The notes below the pieces were generated by a model that saw nothing but the letters and a program-made list of their open reading frames with translations, was not told where the DNA came from and did no database searches. A stretch of DNA of 64,000 bases from Apiosordaria backusii (taxonomy: Eukaryota; Ascomycota; Sordariomycetes; Sordariales; Lasiosphaeriaceae): positions 1 to 64,000 of the forward strand of contig JAUKTV010000022.1 of the NCBI GenBank assembly GCA_030549205.1, written 5' to 3'. The translations under genes and the position numbers were made by a program. Below, one piece after another: positions 1 to 12,132 of the stretch (its first letter is position 1; each line of letters begins with the position of its first letter).

Positions 1-902
1 TAATCTCTACTTCTTTAGTAAGTAAAGATATATTTATCTTTATTTATATTATTTAAAAGTATAATTAGTATAATATATATTATCTAAGTTATTAAGGTAA
101 AATATAGCTTAAGAGCGCTAATCTTTATATTCAATACGAGCACTGATAATTGTTGAGCTTTTTCAGTGTTTTCTATAGTATAAAGCGGCTACCAGCTAAC
201 TTAAAAAAGCCCACTTCAGCCAGGTTTAGTTATCAACTATAAGACGGACAAATAAGAGTTTTTGGATGATATAGCCGGCGTGTTTAGGCTATATACATGG
301 AATGCCTAGATAAAAGAATGATATCATATCACAGTTGGAGTATGTACAGTGTGTGTTAAATTACGCAGTACGTACACCACCTGGTAATACGGATTTCCGT
401 AATGGATTCAGGGGAAATGAAGCATAACCCCACTCTGCCCCTGACAGCACTTGGGAACCGCAGCGCTGGGTTCACGCTAATGAGCCAAGATGTGGTGCAC
501 GGGCCTCCGGATGGGAACCGCGTGAAGTGGTTCCCGACCTTCTTCTGACGATTCCAAGCTGTCGATCTGCATTTTGCTTGTGGGCCTTTTCTTCTTCTTT
601 TTGTCTGGTTGAGACAAGATTTGACACGCGTGCAGCACTCTCTCTTCCAAGCTCTCCTTCTGAATCCATAGCTCTTTGCTCCTTACCTATCTTTGCCCCT
701 TTTTTGCTGACTCTTGCATGGGTCGTGGCGTTTGTCTTTGCGCCGTCAACGCGCCAGCAACAAGTCTGCATTGACGCACGAGACACAACAGCGGGAACCT
801 GTGCGTCAGCCTCCGCTACTTGTCATTCCTGCCATCGACCTTCCTGATACCGGCCCCAGTGGCCAAGGAACAAACAGCTCCAGCAGCACCACATACTTCG
901 CC
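1..902. other. AT-rich leader and non-coding upstream region
   Basis: Roughly the first 140 bases are almost pure A/T with many TA dinucleotides. Composition rises to about average by base 300-400. This resembles the edge of a decayed, RIP-like repeat, but no coding remnant can be recognised. From about 400 on it is ordinary upstream sequence of the LRR gene that starts at 903. An in-frame ATG at 714 exists, but the protein-like region begins at 903. Confidence 0.4.
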
Positions 903-3900
903 ATGGAGGAGCCACGACAGAACAAGCCGACCGGCATTCCTAGACTCTCCAAGCTCCCTGTGCCACGATCCAACTCCGTACGAGCATCCCCCTCTCGAGA
1001 ATCCCTGAACCTCAGCACAGGCACCGGACAACTACGCAATCCAAAGCTCCGGACCACTCAGTCTCGCGATCAGTTGGCCCCGGCAGTCAACACACCAGCT
1101 CCGCTGCGTTCGACATCGTCACCACATACAAGGACGTCCCTCTCCCACGCCTCCGGAAATGCTCGAACCACGGCGTCCAAGGCCAACCCAGGGTTTACCC
1201 CTCAGCCTATGAGGCTGCTAAAACCAGGAGGACAGCCTGCGAACCAGTCCACACGCTCCACTTCAACTTCTCGTGCACCAAAACGTCAGCCTTCTCAACA
1301 ATGGATATCAGCTGCTACTGTCGACGAGCCCCTTCTTGAGAAACCCGAAAACACTGTGACTGTGGAATACCTTGGGGAAGATATTGCGTTGGAATCACCA
1401 CCGGATTCAGCCAAGCTACGACCTTCGCTTGCCGAGAGAACCATTGAAACCTTGTCTCGCCTCCCCTCCTCACCCTCAGTCAAAGGCAAAGCTGCCGCAT
1501 CCTTCTTCGATGTGGCCGGTAGCGGCGGACAGTCGCCATCGCGACCCGGAAGTCGAGCCTCTCGGCCCGGATCGAGCCACCAGTCAGAAGGCTCAAGTGG
1601 GCAGTCAAGGGTAGGCAGCAGACCAGGCTCTCGCGCCGGCTTGGATACTCCAGTCACGAACTTTGGGTCACGGATTGCCACGTATCAGACGACCGTCTCC
1701 GCTGTTGAGAGTATTCCCTTGCGCGGTAGGAGAAGCATCCAGTCATTTCAACTGCACTCAATCAAGTCACCGGCAAAGGGGGTTCGGACTTCGGTTCAAG
1801 AGATCAAGTCTCCATCCACCATTGCGTTTCCTCGTACTCGCACACCCAGCCCCGAGAAACCAGCTCCTGAAACTGCTGTGTCACGCTTCGGCGCAAAGAC
1901 CGTGGCTACCGGGCTAAAGAAACGGCAGTCGGTGAACGGACTGTTTAAGAAGCCTTCCACGCCTGCCCTTCGGAAACAGCCGTCGACAGAAACGCCGAGG
2001 AAAGCATCCTCAGCATCGCAGATGTCCTCGGCCACCTCGAACGAAGGGACAAACCCGTCTGGCGGCTCCGTCGTGTCGGGAAGTACTGCACTGACCGTCG
2101 ATTCGGGGGAATCTACCCCTGGACAAGCATATCGTAAAGCTTCGTCTGCTCTGCGCGAGCAGATTGCCAAGGCAAAGGCGGCGAAACGAGCCGCCGCTTC
2201 GCACCAAACGTCCTCAGAACTTGGCGGCGGTGCACCCCAGGAGCCCCCGCTGGTCCCCACTGATAATAGCTTTGACTTTGGTTTACACCGTGACCCTTTC
2301 AACCAGCACCGAGATGATAAATCGCAGGAAAAGGTGCTGCGAAGCAGGCTGGACACGGCGAGGACTAGTGGCCGGCTCAATATCGCCGCCATGGGCCTCA
2401 GAGAGATTCCAGCTGACGTCCTCAACATGTACAATCTCGAGTCGGTTGGACAGTCTGACGGCGCCTGGGCCGAAAGTGTTGATCTTACGAGGTTCGTTGC
2501 TGCCGACAACGAACTAGAGATGATTGCCGATTCCGTATTCCCAGACGTCGACGTCCAGGAGTTTGCAGATGATGAAGATAGCCAGGGGAACATCTTTTTG
2601 GGGCTCGAAACACTCGATTTGCATGGAAACATGCTTATTTCCTTGCCAATGGGTCTGAGACGGCTATCGTTGCTGACATCGCTCAATCTGGTAAGCATAT
2701 AATGCATTTGGGATGCCATTCGTTCTTTTACTGACCTTTCAAAGTCTGTCAACCGACTGGCGAACAACTCGCTCGAAGTAATATCTCAGATCACATCTCT
2801 GCGGGACCTCAAACTTGGGGGTAACCTTTTGTACGGACCGCTCGACCCATGTTTCTCCAACCTGCAGAACCTCGAAATTCTGGACCTTCATGGCAACAAT
2901 ATTGCATCCTTACCCACCAACTTTGGCACCCTTTCCCGCCTTCGCATTCTCAACATCAGCGAAAACAGCTTTGAAGATCTGCCCTTTGAGACACTCGCGG
3001 CCTTGCCCCTGACGGAGCTCAACGCACGCAAGAATCAGCTACGCGGCACGCTTGTTCATGAGTCTGTTCAATCGCTCCCAGCTCTCCAGACATTGGACGT
3101 TTCCTCCAACCAACTAGCTCATATTTGCTCGACAGGGCATTCGGTTGTCATGCCCGCTCTGCATCAGCTCTATGTCTCCATGAACCGCCTGCAATCGCTC
3201 CCTGATATCGGGAGCTGGACGGCTTTACATACCATTGCTGCCGACGAAAACAGCATCCATGCTATCCCAGAAGGTTTCACCAAGCTTTCTCAGCTCAGGT
3301 CGGTGGACTTCTCCAGCAACGACATTCGGGTCATCCCCGCCGAGATTGGCCAGATGAAAAGTCTTGCCATGCTTCGACTGAGCGGTAACCCTTTGCGAGA
3401 AAAGAAGTTTTGCACCATGAGCACCGAGGAGGTGAAAGAGATACTTGCTCAGAGACTAGAGCCGGCCCCGGAGCATCTCGAACCACAGCCCGAGCTTGCT
3501 CAAGCGGATGGTGGGCCTGAACCACACTGTGCTGAGCCTACCCAGGTAACCGATGATATTGCCACCCAAGAGGATGCTGATGATAGCCTCGACGATTTTG
3601 CAACTCCGCCAACGTCTGCGCCAGCATCACCTGCCCGTTCACGATCTCAAACTATCACCGGACAAACCTGGCCCGTTAAGCCCGGCGGCGTTCTGGATCG
3701 CTCCAACACTGAGTCCTCGTCTCTGCACCCTGTCGTTTGCTCCAAGCTCGCTGCGAGCAACCAAGTCAAGGAGATCCAGTTGCATCACAACCTCTTTACA
3801 GGGCTCCCCGAATCTCTGACGTTCTTTGCGGAGACCATGACTGCACTTTCTTTGGCTCACAATCAGCTTGTCGGGGAATCATACCTGGGTGGTGCGAGCG

Positions 3901-4385
3901 GCAATGAAAAGTTGGAGCTTCCCGCGTTGAAGGAGCTCAACCTTTGTCACAACCACATCACGGGGTTGGGACCACTGGTTGCCCACTTGATTGCACCAAG
4001 CCTGGAAAAGGTTGATGTCAGCTTCAACCGTATATCTTCCTTGCCGCCTGCCACTTCGCTCCGCGACGCTTTTCCCAAATTGACTGTCCTGCACATCTCG
4101 AACAACCACCTTGTGGAGCTTGAACCAGAGTCGATCAAGGGCTTTCGGATTGTGGATGCTAGTAATAACGACATTGCGCACCTTAATCCGAGGATTGGGC
4201 TGCTGGGTGGCAGCGGTGGCCTGGAGAGGCTTGAGGTCAGCGGGAATCGGTTCCGAGTGCCAAAGTGGAGCGTGCTCGAGAGGGGGACGGAGGCTACGCT
4301 TAGGTGGTTGAGGGGGCGGGTGCCGGTCGCTGAGATGGGGGCGGCGAGGGCGGAGTTTGGGCAGGAGGCTGATGATTTGGACTGA
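903..4385 (+). CDS. Leucine-rich repeat protein (LRRC40-like), 2 exons
   Basis: Exons 903-2690 and 2745-4385 encode about 1142 aa. The 54-nt intron has GTAAGC, a CTGAC branch site and an AAAG acceptor, and joins ...LTSLNL to SVNRLANNSL in frame. The first ~480 residues are disordered and Ser/Pro/Thr/Arg-rich (repeated RPGSR-type motifs, GIPRLSKLPVPR near the start), typical of a phosphorylated scaffold. From about residue 540 to the end there is a long array of LRR units (LxxLxLxxNxL), interrupted by a disordered insert around residues 790-880. The start at 903 was chosen over an in-frame ATG at 714 because it has a strong context (CGCCATGG) and the upstream 63 residues look like untranslated sequence. 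LRR proteins of this class act as protein-interaction platforms; a specific partner cannot be told from sequence. Confidence 0.85.
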
Positions 4386-5179
4386 GGGCTTATGAGGATG
4401 AGGTGGCGCCGTGGGCTTCGAAGATCTTTCTTTTGGTTTCTGAAGGTTACATGCCGCCGCCTATCTCTGGGCTTGGTGTGAACCTTCATTTTTTGACTTT
4501 TGAAGGGCTACCTATCTCTATTTTTGCTTTGATGGAGACTGGCGGGGCACTTTTAACTTTGGGCTGCGAGGTTCGTTTTATCCCGCTCGTTTCGTTTCTA
4601 GGTACTCGCGGTTGTTGTTTCTAATAGGTAACTTGCTTGGGCATTTTTGTTTTCTTCAGCCCGAGTGTGTTTGATACCAACTTTTGTTCCTTTTTTTCTT
4701 CTCAGGTAGTGGGTGGAGATAATGGAAAGGTGGAAGGTGGAGGAGGTGTAAGAGTGTAGTATTTATTTCGCGGGCAAAAGATTTGTTGTATTATTACTGG
4801 TAAGCTGGGGGTAACTTTGCGGCTGAGGCGGCAAGTTACCTGATACGTATGTAGGTAGGGTGTAAGGTAGTGGGCTTTTTTACATTGTGGAAGCTCTTGA
4901 AAATATTTTTGAACAGGGTTTGACTTTTTTGATGGCAAGTGGCTTTTTAAAGGACTGCAATTTTTGGTCGGCTTTCTTCTTCTTTTCCCTCTCTGTCTGG
5001 TGACGGGCAGCGGCGACAGTTATTTCTTTTCTTCTCTTTTTTGGAATATCAAGACAAGACGACCTGGTACTTCGGTTTCGGACGTCTACACCGATATCGA
5101 CCAACCCTCTCGTTACACAACACGCTCGCAACTACCACTGGACGATTCACATCGTTCTGTTGGCTGTCTCGTCGTAAAC
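4386..5179. other. Intergenic, no gene seen
   Basis: 3' region of the LRR gene and promoter/5' UTR of the next gene. Polypyrimidine-rich stretches lie around 4970-5040, just upstream of the next start. I see no coding, RNA or repeat feature here. Confidence 0.5.
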
Positions 5180-6372
5180 ATGGACAACGGACCCATTATC
5201 CTGGGCGTGATTCTCGGTCTTGGGGTGTTCACATGTCTATCCGTTTGGTTGAAGCACTGTGATCGAGCGCGCAAGCAAACACGTCTGGAGCAGCAACAGG
5301 CTGCAGAGAGAGAAGCTGCTGCTGCTGCTGCTCAGGGAGAGGCTGGGGATTCGGCGCAAGATTTGGAGTTGGAGGTGAGGGGTACGAATCAGGTTGCAAG
5401 GAATAGTCTGCAGGGTAATAGGCTTGTGGTTGCGGTTGAGAATGAGAGGGGATCTGGGTCTCAGCCAAGGGGTGGTGGGGGGATGGCGATGATATTGCTG
5501 TTGATGGGGTAGGTCCGGCTGGGTGTGGACTTGGGATTCAGGGATTGGTGGGGGTGCCGGGTGGGTCGAGGGTAGAGGGTGGGAGTGCTCCGCGGAGTGA
5601 GAGATTGGTGCAGTCGTGTCATGGGGATTGGGGTGTTCTTCCTACTCCCACGACTAGTATGCAGGGGAGACTGTTGACGCCATATCGGGGGCCTGGGAGT
5701 GTACAGTCTACGCCGGGGGGGAATAGATATGGAGGGGGTCCTTCGAGTTCGATCCAGGGGAGGGTATTTCCGTTGGTACCACAGGCAGCGAGTCGGCAAG
5801 GAGGACCAGACCAGGAGATTTCGCAACTTGTTTCCCAGGGTGACAATACACAAGATACGACCGGACAAAACATCACATCACAGGGAATTATACCACAGGG
5901 CGCCGTGGGAGTGGGTGGCAACACAGCCAGTGATACAGAACCCCAGCAAACACAGCAGTCAGAGACGGGGCAGCCTCAGGACAGTGAGATTCAGCAGACG
6001 GAGGAGGATGGCGAGAAGGCGAAAGAGGACGAGAATGTCAAGGATAGTGAGAAGATAGACAATAAGCAAGAGGTCAAGGGCGATGAGCAGGCCGAGGGCA
6101 ACAAAGTCGAGGCGGCAACCAAAATCACCGAGAACGGCGGTACCGACGAGACTCCCAAGACCGACGACGACTGCAATGAAAACAACGAGAGCAATGATAA
6201 CAACGACGCTCATGATGAGCACGAAGATACCAACGAGAACGATGATGGTATCAGTGAGGACAATGCTGGCGCGGACGGCGGCGGCCTAATCAAGGCGGCT
6301 GATGAGAATGGTGGTCAAGGTGATATTATGGATGCGGCTCCGAAAATACCGGGAACTTGGCCGACTGTTTAA
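5180..6372 (+). CDS. Single-pass membrane protein with long acidic tail (apparent 1-nt frameshift)
   Basis: The ATG at 5180 opens a frame with a hydrophobic membrane segment at residues ~4-24, followed by basic/Gln/Ala-rich sequence (residues 29-50), i.e. one transmembrane helix with a cytosolic or luminal tail. That frame stops at 5510-5512. The neighbouring frame continues without interruption to 6372. One extra G in the G6 run at 5477-5482 would join them into about 397 aa and turn an odd Met/Leu stretch into DGDDIAVDGVGPAG. The C-terminal half is Gly/Gln-rich and then strongly acidic (Glu/Asp/Asn runs). An intron at 5375-5448 would also restore frame but lacks a branch site. Family not recognised. 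I favour a missing base in the assembly over a real mutation. Confidence 0.55.
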
Positions 6373-7215
6373 ACATTCTGCATGAAATAAATGGCTTTTG
6401 GAAGTGTTAGCCGGCTCATTGCCAGATGTCCTGAGCGTTGTTGTCGTTGCTGTCCGGCTGTTGGAGACCGAGCTGTGGGTCGTTGGCTTCACGGCGAGAA
6501 GGGTTAGTGAATGAGCTCAGGTTGTATATAATGTTAGGATAAAGATACCAACTCGTGGTATACACTATGCGACCTGCTTAGTCTGGTTGTTTAGTTCTCG
6601 CAGTCTTAGCTTGATGTACCTTCGGTCCAAGTCTAAATTTAGGTGTATCAGCCTTAGCTTCATGTTTTTACCTGTTCTAGCTTGATATTCTCCCTATCCC
6701 AGCCATCATAAACCCGTCCCATTCCAGCTTTACATGTTTCTGACCACACCCTGATAAATGACTAGCCTGATACTTAATTATCCCTCCTCATGATCTTCAG
6801 TTATCACAAACCAGATGCAATGCCATATGCAACCCTAACCCCCTCCTTATCCACCAAATGTTCTGGACCTTCCTCGCCCCACAATAATTACCTCACCCCC
6901 TGACGCGCCACGGTGTGCAACTGACTGCTGCGCATGTGGTGTGGTGTTACCCAAAGCTTCCAAAGTTATCCTGTCCTTTTGTTGCCATCAACGACAGCAC
7001 CACTTTCAACCCTCCCAAACAGCGCGCTCATTTGGTATGTTTTGTTCCAATCTTGCCCAATTGATTGAATTCCCGAGTAACTAATTGTTTCATCAATAGA
7101 TTTTTTTCTTGACCCTCCTTTACATCGTTTTCGATTGCCACGAGTCTACTTTCCTTCAATTAAACCATACCGAACGAACGAACGACAGACACGAACGACC
7201 AGACAGACAGACACA
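6373..7215. other. Intergenic with probable 5' UTR intron of DPM3
   Basis: No coding feature is seen. At 7035-7099 there is a good intron (GTATGT donor, AGTAACTAAT branch region, CAATAG acceptor) lying upstream of the DPM3 ATG. It probably sits in that gene's 5' UTR. A pyrimidine-rich stretch and (ACGA)/(CAGA) short repeats precede the ATG. Confidence 0.45.
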
Positions 7216-7659
7216 ATGACGCGCGCCCAGCAGACCATTTCCCTCGCCCTTTTGGTGACTTCTGTATGAAACCCTTGTGATGCTGTTCATGCGAGTGTTA
7301 GGTGTAGTCTGGACCTGTTTGGTGGCTAATTGTATTATTTGTCGGATGGATAGCTCTACCTCTCCCTCTACCTCGGCCTTATTCCCCTTCCGGCCGTCGT
7401 GCAGGAGGATATCATCCCTGTGGTAGGTCTTTTTCCCGCCCCCGCCCCCATTATTGATTGGGTGACAATGGCTAAGAAATGCGTGTGTGTTCCACAGCTC
7501 CCCTTCTGGTCCCTCGTCACCTTTGGCGCGTGGCTCCTCTTCCGCCTCGGGTGGGGGATGCTCACCTTCCGCGACACCCCCGACGCGTACGCCGAGCTGA
7601 TGGACGAGATCAAGCTGGCCAAGGCGGATTTGAGGGTGAAGGGGGTGGATGTGGATTAA
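7216..7659 (+). CDS. DPM3: Dolichol-phosphate mannosyltransferase subunit 3
   Basis: Three exons, 7216-7263, 7354-7422 and 7498-7659, encode 92 aa, the usual DPM3 size. The first two thirds contain two hydrophobic helices (TISLALLVTSLYLSLYLGLI and LPFWSLVTFGAWLLFRLGWG). The cytosolic tail has the family hallmark: FRDTPDAYAELMDEIKLAK followed by a short charged end. DPM3 is known to anchor the catalytic subunit DPM1 in the ER membrane and stabilise it in the complex that makes dolichol-phosphate mannose for N-glycans, O-mannosylation and GPI anchors. Splicing is phase 0 at both junctions. The small exons explain why no single long reading frame covers the gene. Confidence 0.9.
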
Positions 7660-7994
7660 GTCTGACTCGAACGAGGATGGAAACGGGGTATATGGAGGAA
7701 CATGCATTTTGGGTTGTGAAAAAATAACAGAAAATAATGGAAAATGCCAAGACAAAGATGAACACTAAGATGATATGGATCTGATATGGGCCTCTTGATG
7801 TACCCAATTTTTGCTGGTTTGCCTCGAGGAAAATCTTCGGATGCCTCGTTGAACTCGAGGAGCCCTTTTAAATGGGCGTGCTTACAAGGTATCATTTTGA
7901 GTAAAAGATGCGGGTATATACATGCATCATGACCAACAAAGCTGCGTGGCCCTTTCTCTCCAAGCCAGCCAACCAACATCACTGACTGACCATA
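7660..7994. other. Convergent 3' regions
   Basis: Space between the DPM3 stop and the stop of the minus-strand gene ending at 7995. It contains A/T-rich 3' UTR-like sequence and no recognisable feature. Confidence 0.5.
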
Positions 7995-10148
7995 TTACGA
8001 TCTCTGCTCCCCAGCAAGCAAAGACACCACCGTCCTCACAGCACTAAGCGGTTCCTCGCCGCCTCGAATAAGCTCGTCAAATAATCGTGGTATACCAGAC
8101 AATTGCCCCCTTTCATCATGTTTATGCCCTGTTATTCCTCGTCAGCAAAAAAAATCATCCTTCATATACTAAGAGATGAAAGAACAAAACTCACACTTCC
8201 CCGGCATCCCCACCAAAACTCCCAAATCGCTCCTCGCCTCCCCCGTCCAGTCAAACTCAATCTTCCACGTCACCCTCAAACCCGACGTCATTTTTTCTTC
8301 CCCTCTTTTGTCGTTCAAAACAGGTATCTCAAGATCAAGACACGTCTTGCCCATATAAGGCAGCAAGTCCCCCGCGTCGTCAAGTTTCTTGCCTTCCTTT
8401 CCAGCCTCATCCCGGTCCTGTTCCTCTTCGTCTTCACCCTCCTCATCATGATCATCATTCCTCCTCTTCCTCCCCCGGTTCTGCTTCTTCCTCTCCCTTG
8501 ATTTCCGCACCATCTCCACAAGCTTGGCTTTGTCGTTGATTTCCTCTTCTAGCACCCGCCACACTTTCGCTCTCTCAACCCCTACTCGTAACCACTCCCC
8601 CATTGCCCAGGTTAACACGCTGATGTTATTGTACAGCCCGCTACTTGGCACTGAGCCATCATTAGGTTTGTTGATTATTTTGTTAATAAACGGGCTCAAC
8701 TCCGCCGCTGCGGCGGGCGGGTCCATCTTTGGCACTTGGATTTGTTGAACGGCCAAAGTCTTCGTGTTGACGGTCATTTCTATCCTTGCTGTGAACAGCC
8801 CTTTACTAGGGGTGGCCGAGGAAGCGGTGATGAAATGCTGCTGGAGGAGCGGTTTGTCTTCTTGTTTGGGCAGGGGGAATATTTGCGAGGTGAAAGTCAA
8901 GGGCGTGAACGCCCGGAGGAAGGGGAGAGATTCAGCCGCCGTCATTGCCATGGGGTGATGAGAAATGATAGGTTTGTCGAGGTTATCTGGGACTGGCTGA
9001 GGCGCGGTTGGTAGGGGTTTGCTGAAGGGGAGAAAGGAGATTGGGTTGAGGGCTGAGGCAAGCCAGTCGTCTGTTGGATCTGGGAGAGCTTCTTTCTCTG
9101 GTGGGAGGGCGTGCCTGCGGAGGAGGGAAATGATTTCGGTTGGGTTGGGGGGCGGCGAGGCCTCTTTTTTGGAGAGACGCGCTTGTCGGATGCGCTCGTT
9201 TTCCGTCGTTCCTACGTTGAGGTCTTGTTCCAGGGAGGCGAGCTCTGCTAGGAGCGAGTCACGGAGCTTCTTTTTGTCTGTTTCCGGGTCAATGGGTTTC
9301 AGGCCACGGAGTTCGGCGGTCGTCGGCTCTTGGGGAGCAGCAGGAGAGACTTGCTGTCCCTTTTTGCTTGGGAAGCTAGATTCTTGCGTAGAGCCGTGAA
9401 GTTGACCTGGTTCTGGTGGTCGCATCGGAGGTTGTTTGAGGGGTGATGAACTCTTAATTCTCTCCGCCAATGCCTTACTCCGCTTTGGCCGTCTCGAAGG
9501 GGTGTTGTGTATGCCTGACGGGGGCGTGCTAACCACTGGATCTGGGCGCTCGGGGGTTGGCGGAAGCTCTGGTTCGGGTACCACAACCTCAGGAAGAACA
9601 CCCATTGGCGGCGATCGCCGAAGACCACGCCTAGCAAAGGGATTGATCGCCTCAACAGCCTCCTCGGGCGCCGGGGGTGGAAGCGGTCGCGGGATTGGTC
9701 TTGGGATACCGGTAGCCCGTTTCGCACTCAATCGTCTTGCTGGTGATCGGAGGCCCTTATCCTCCTCGCCTGCCTTCGCTCCGTCGTTCTGACCGTCTCC
9801 CGCTGCTGAATCTCCATTGCGTTTCGCGGACCGTAGATCAAGCTGCGTTCTAAGCGCCCGAGTTAAACCGCCGGTGCTATCGGGAGTCTCAGTTGGCAGA
9901 GGCGCATTGGGCGAGAGTTGTGATTGCGACTGGTCCTGTGATTGACTGGGCTGACTTTCTCGGCGGCGTAAAATCTCGGGATTGTGTCGCTCTAAGCTTG
10001 CTCTCGTCGGGGAAGCGTACGAGGGTCGCCTTGGGCTTCCGCCGAGCTGCGCGGATGTTTCTGGGGGTGTTGTTGACTCTTGTTCGAGTTGGATTTGAAC
10101 AGCTGTTCTGGGGGAAGTTCTCCTTCTCTTGGGCGCCGAGGTCTCCAT
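7995..10148 (-). CDS. Nuclear, probable inner-kinetochore (CENP-O/P-like RWD) protein
   Basis: Exon 1 is 10148-8195 and exon 2 is 8128-7995, giving about 695 aa. The 66-nt intron has GTGAGT and AACAG. Splicing turns PGKCEF... into PGKWHKHDERGQLSGIP, adding 44 residues that read as real protein. The N-terminal ~300 residues are disordered and basic, with Ser/Pro sites, KRRR and a conserved-looking RRPSYASPTRASLERHNPEI segment. A short coiled coil follows (KKLRDSLLAELASLEQDL). Then comes a globular region (LRAFTPLTFTSQIFPL ... LFTARIEMTVNTKTLAVQQI) and an acidic/basic linker before the C-terminal domain (LDLEIPVLNDKR...). A coiled coil plus paired alpha/beta domains fits COMA/CCAN subunits of the CENP-O/CENP-P type. 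That assignment is inference; the gene model itself is solid. Confidence 0.6.
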
Positions 10149-10956
10149 CGCGGTACAATCGATGTATCAATTACCTATTCATATTCGCGACCAATTTCGC
10201 CGCGAGATTCCGATTGCCGACGCGTCGAATTCACTGTGCTGTGTTTGCTCGCTGGGTTGATGTGGTCGGGTTGCTTTGTTTGGGGAAACTGTTTCTTGGG
10301 GAGATGCCAAGACCTGGCCAAAAAGGTCCCTGGAGCACTTGCAGAAGTGACGGCACCGTCAACACGAAATGGAGTCGACCAACCCTCGGGATTTGCGGAT
10401 GCTATTAGAAATACCAGTAAAAGATTTGGCGTATCTTGATTATGTTCCGATTGACAGCTATCTTCCAGCGACTATCTCGAAAAGGCTAAACACTGGTGGT
10501 TGACATTTGAGCGGCACGTGACCATACACGTGAACCCGTCAAGGTCGACGATCACTTTCTGTGGTGTGATGGGTAAGTAAAATGGTCTTGGCAGGTAGTT
10601 GCAAGGTGCGCACGGTGTTTTCGTGCACAAGTTGTGCAGAAGTTGGCCCGTGCCAGGTACCTGAACAGGGGATTTTACTTTTGCTCGCAACCACAGTTGA
10701 CAGGTGATCCGTGCTTTCTATGACGTTGGCGGGATGTCCTCGGCACAAATTCTTGAAATCCGCTGTCCCGCAGTGCAATGGACCGGGCCCCTGCCTCCCG
10801 ACCCAAAATCACAGGAATTGAAATCTCGTCCGATAGCCATTTTTTCCTCCGTCCTTCGGCCCTGACCCAACGTCCTCGACCGAAGCACTTCTCGCGCTGC
10901 AGCTCCCTACTGCAGCCTTCCTAAACTCTAAGCACCCACACTACCCCTCCATCAAG
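10149..10956. other. Divergent promoter region
   Basis: Shared upstream region between the minus-strand gene starting at 10148 and the plus-strand gene at 10957. The last ~150 bases are C/T-rich 5' UTR-like sequence. No additional gene is supported. Confidence 0.5.
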
Positions 10957-12132
10957 ATGCGGAGAACCATCTTCCGCGCGCAACCCGCCGCGCGCGCCGT
11001 GAGCCGGGCCCTGCGCAACCAGCCCCTCCGCCGCTCGTTCGCTTCCACCCCCGCGACGCCCATCGAGCCCTCCAAGGAGCAAGCCCACCCCATCGGCCCC
11101 TTCTACGAGAGCGTCCTCCGCACCCCCGCCGGCCCCATGCCCAGCGTGAAGCCCGAAGACCCTCCCGTCACCTCCCAGTCCAACCCCAAGTCCATGCCCG
11201 AGCCCGCCCCGGCGCCCACGGAAAAGCCCGCAGAGAAGGAGAAGCCCACCGAGGATCAAGCCCCCGCCGCCGCGGAGAAGCCCGCCGAGAAGCCCGCCCC
11301 TGCTCCCCCCAAGGACGAGAAGCCAAAGCCCTCCCCCAAAGCCGCCGCCGTCGAGGAAGAGAAGCCCCTCGACGCCCCCATTGCTGAGGAAAAGAAACCC
11401 CTGAAGCGCACCCGCAAGTCACGAAGCACCGGAACCAAGTCCGTTGACCCCTCTTCTTCTTCTGTTTCTCCCCAATCACCCTCTTCATCTTCATTACCAT
11501 CATCCACCACCACCACCACCACCCCTCCTACCCCAAAATCCGGCCCCAACCCCACTATCGTCCTTTCCTCCTCCTCCGATCCGCCACCGACCGAGAAAGA
11601 GCCTCCATCTAACAGAGATGAATCCGAACAGAACCCCCAACAACGCGCAAGAGTAGTCTTTGGCTCGTCACTAGCCGGCCCCGCCGAGCGCGCCGAGCGT
11701 CTCGCCCGGATCCGTAACGAATCCCGGCTCATCAACGGGGTTCTCGTGCCCCCCAAGCCGGAAGAACCAGACAATTGCTGCATGAGCGGGTGCGTGAATT
11801 GCGTGTGGGATCGGTTCCGTGACGAAATGGAAGACTGGGCGGCGAAGTCAAAGCTGGCAGAGGCGAGGGTAGAGGCCGCGAAGGAGGTGGGGGAGCAGGT
11901 TGGGGTAACGCAGGACAGTATAGAGAGCACTGGGAATATGTCTACTTCTACTACTACCATGGATGACGGCGGGGGCGGTTCGCCGAGTAATTGGGATGCG
12001 GATGGGAAGGCGACCAAGAATCTTTGGGATGAGGAGCTGTACAAGAATGTGCCGGTGGGGATTAGGGAGTTTATGAAGCAGGAGAAGAGGTTGAAGGAGA
12101 AGCATGCTAGGGAGGGGACGTTGGGTGGTTAG
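10957..12132 (+). CDS. Mitochondrial oxidoreductase-like domain protein
   Basis: A single uninterrupted frame of 391 aa. The N-terminus (MRRTIFRAQPAARAVSRALR ... RRSFAS) is an Arg-rich, acid-free amphipathic presequence typical of mitochondrial import. Residues ~75-235 are low complexity (Pro/Ala/Lys/Glu, then Ser/Thr runs). The conserved core is near residues 266-295: PDNCCMSGCVNCVWDRFRDE, the CC...GC..C motif of the oxidoreductase-like domain family (human OXLD1, fungal UPF0651). A second conserved C-terminal patch reads LYKNVPVGIREFMKQEKRL. The biochemical role of this family is unsettled. The ATG at 10957 follows a clean 5' leader and gives the targeting peptide. Confidence 0.85.
   Translation: MRRTIFRAQPAARAVSRALRNQPLRRSFASTPATPIEPSKEQAHPIGPFYESVLRTPAGPMPSVKPEDPPVTSQSNPKSMPEPAPAPTEKPAEKEKPTEDQAPAAAEKPAEKPAPAPPKDEKPKPSPKAAAVEEEKPLDAPIAEEKKPLKRTRKSRSTGTKSVDPSSSSVSPQSPSSSSLPSSTTTTTTPPTPKSGPNPTIVLSSSSDPPPTEKEPPSNRDESEQNPQQRARVVFGSSLAGPAERAERLARIRNESRLINGVLVPPKPEEPDNCCMSGCVNCVWDRFRDEMEDWAAKSKLAEARVEAAKEVGEQVGVTQDSIESTGNMSTSTTTMDDGGGGSPSNWDADGKATKNLWDEELYKNVPVGIREFMKQEKRLKEKHAREGTLGG

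Noticed and set aside
1796..2767. 323-codon open frame on the minus strand
   Set aside because: Antisense shadow of the LRR gene; its composition mirrors the sense codons and it lacks its own features.
5375..5448. 74-nt intron to explain the frame change in the membrane protein
   Set aside because: Restores frame but has no branch site; a missing G at 5477-5482 is simpler and fits the pattern in three other genes.
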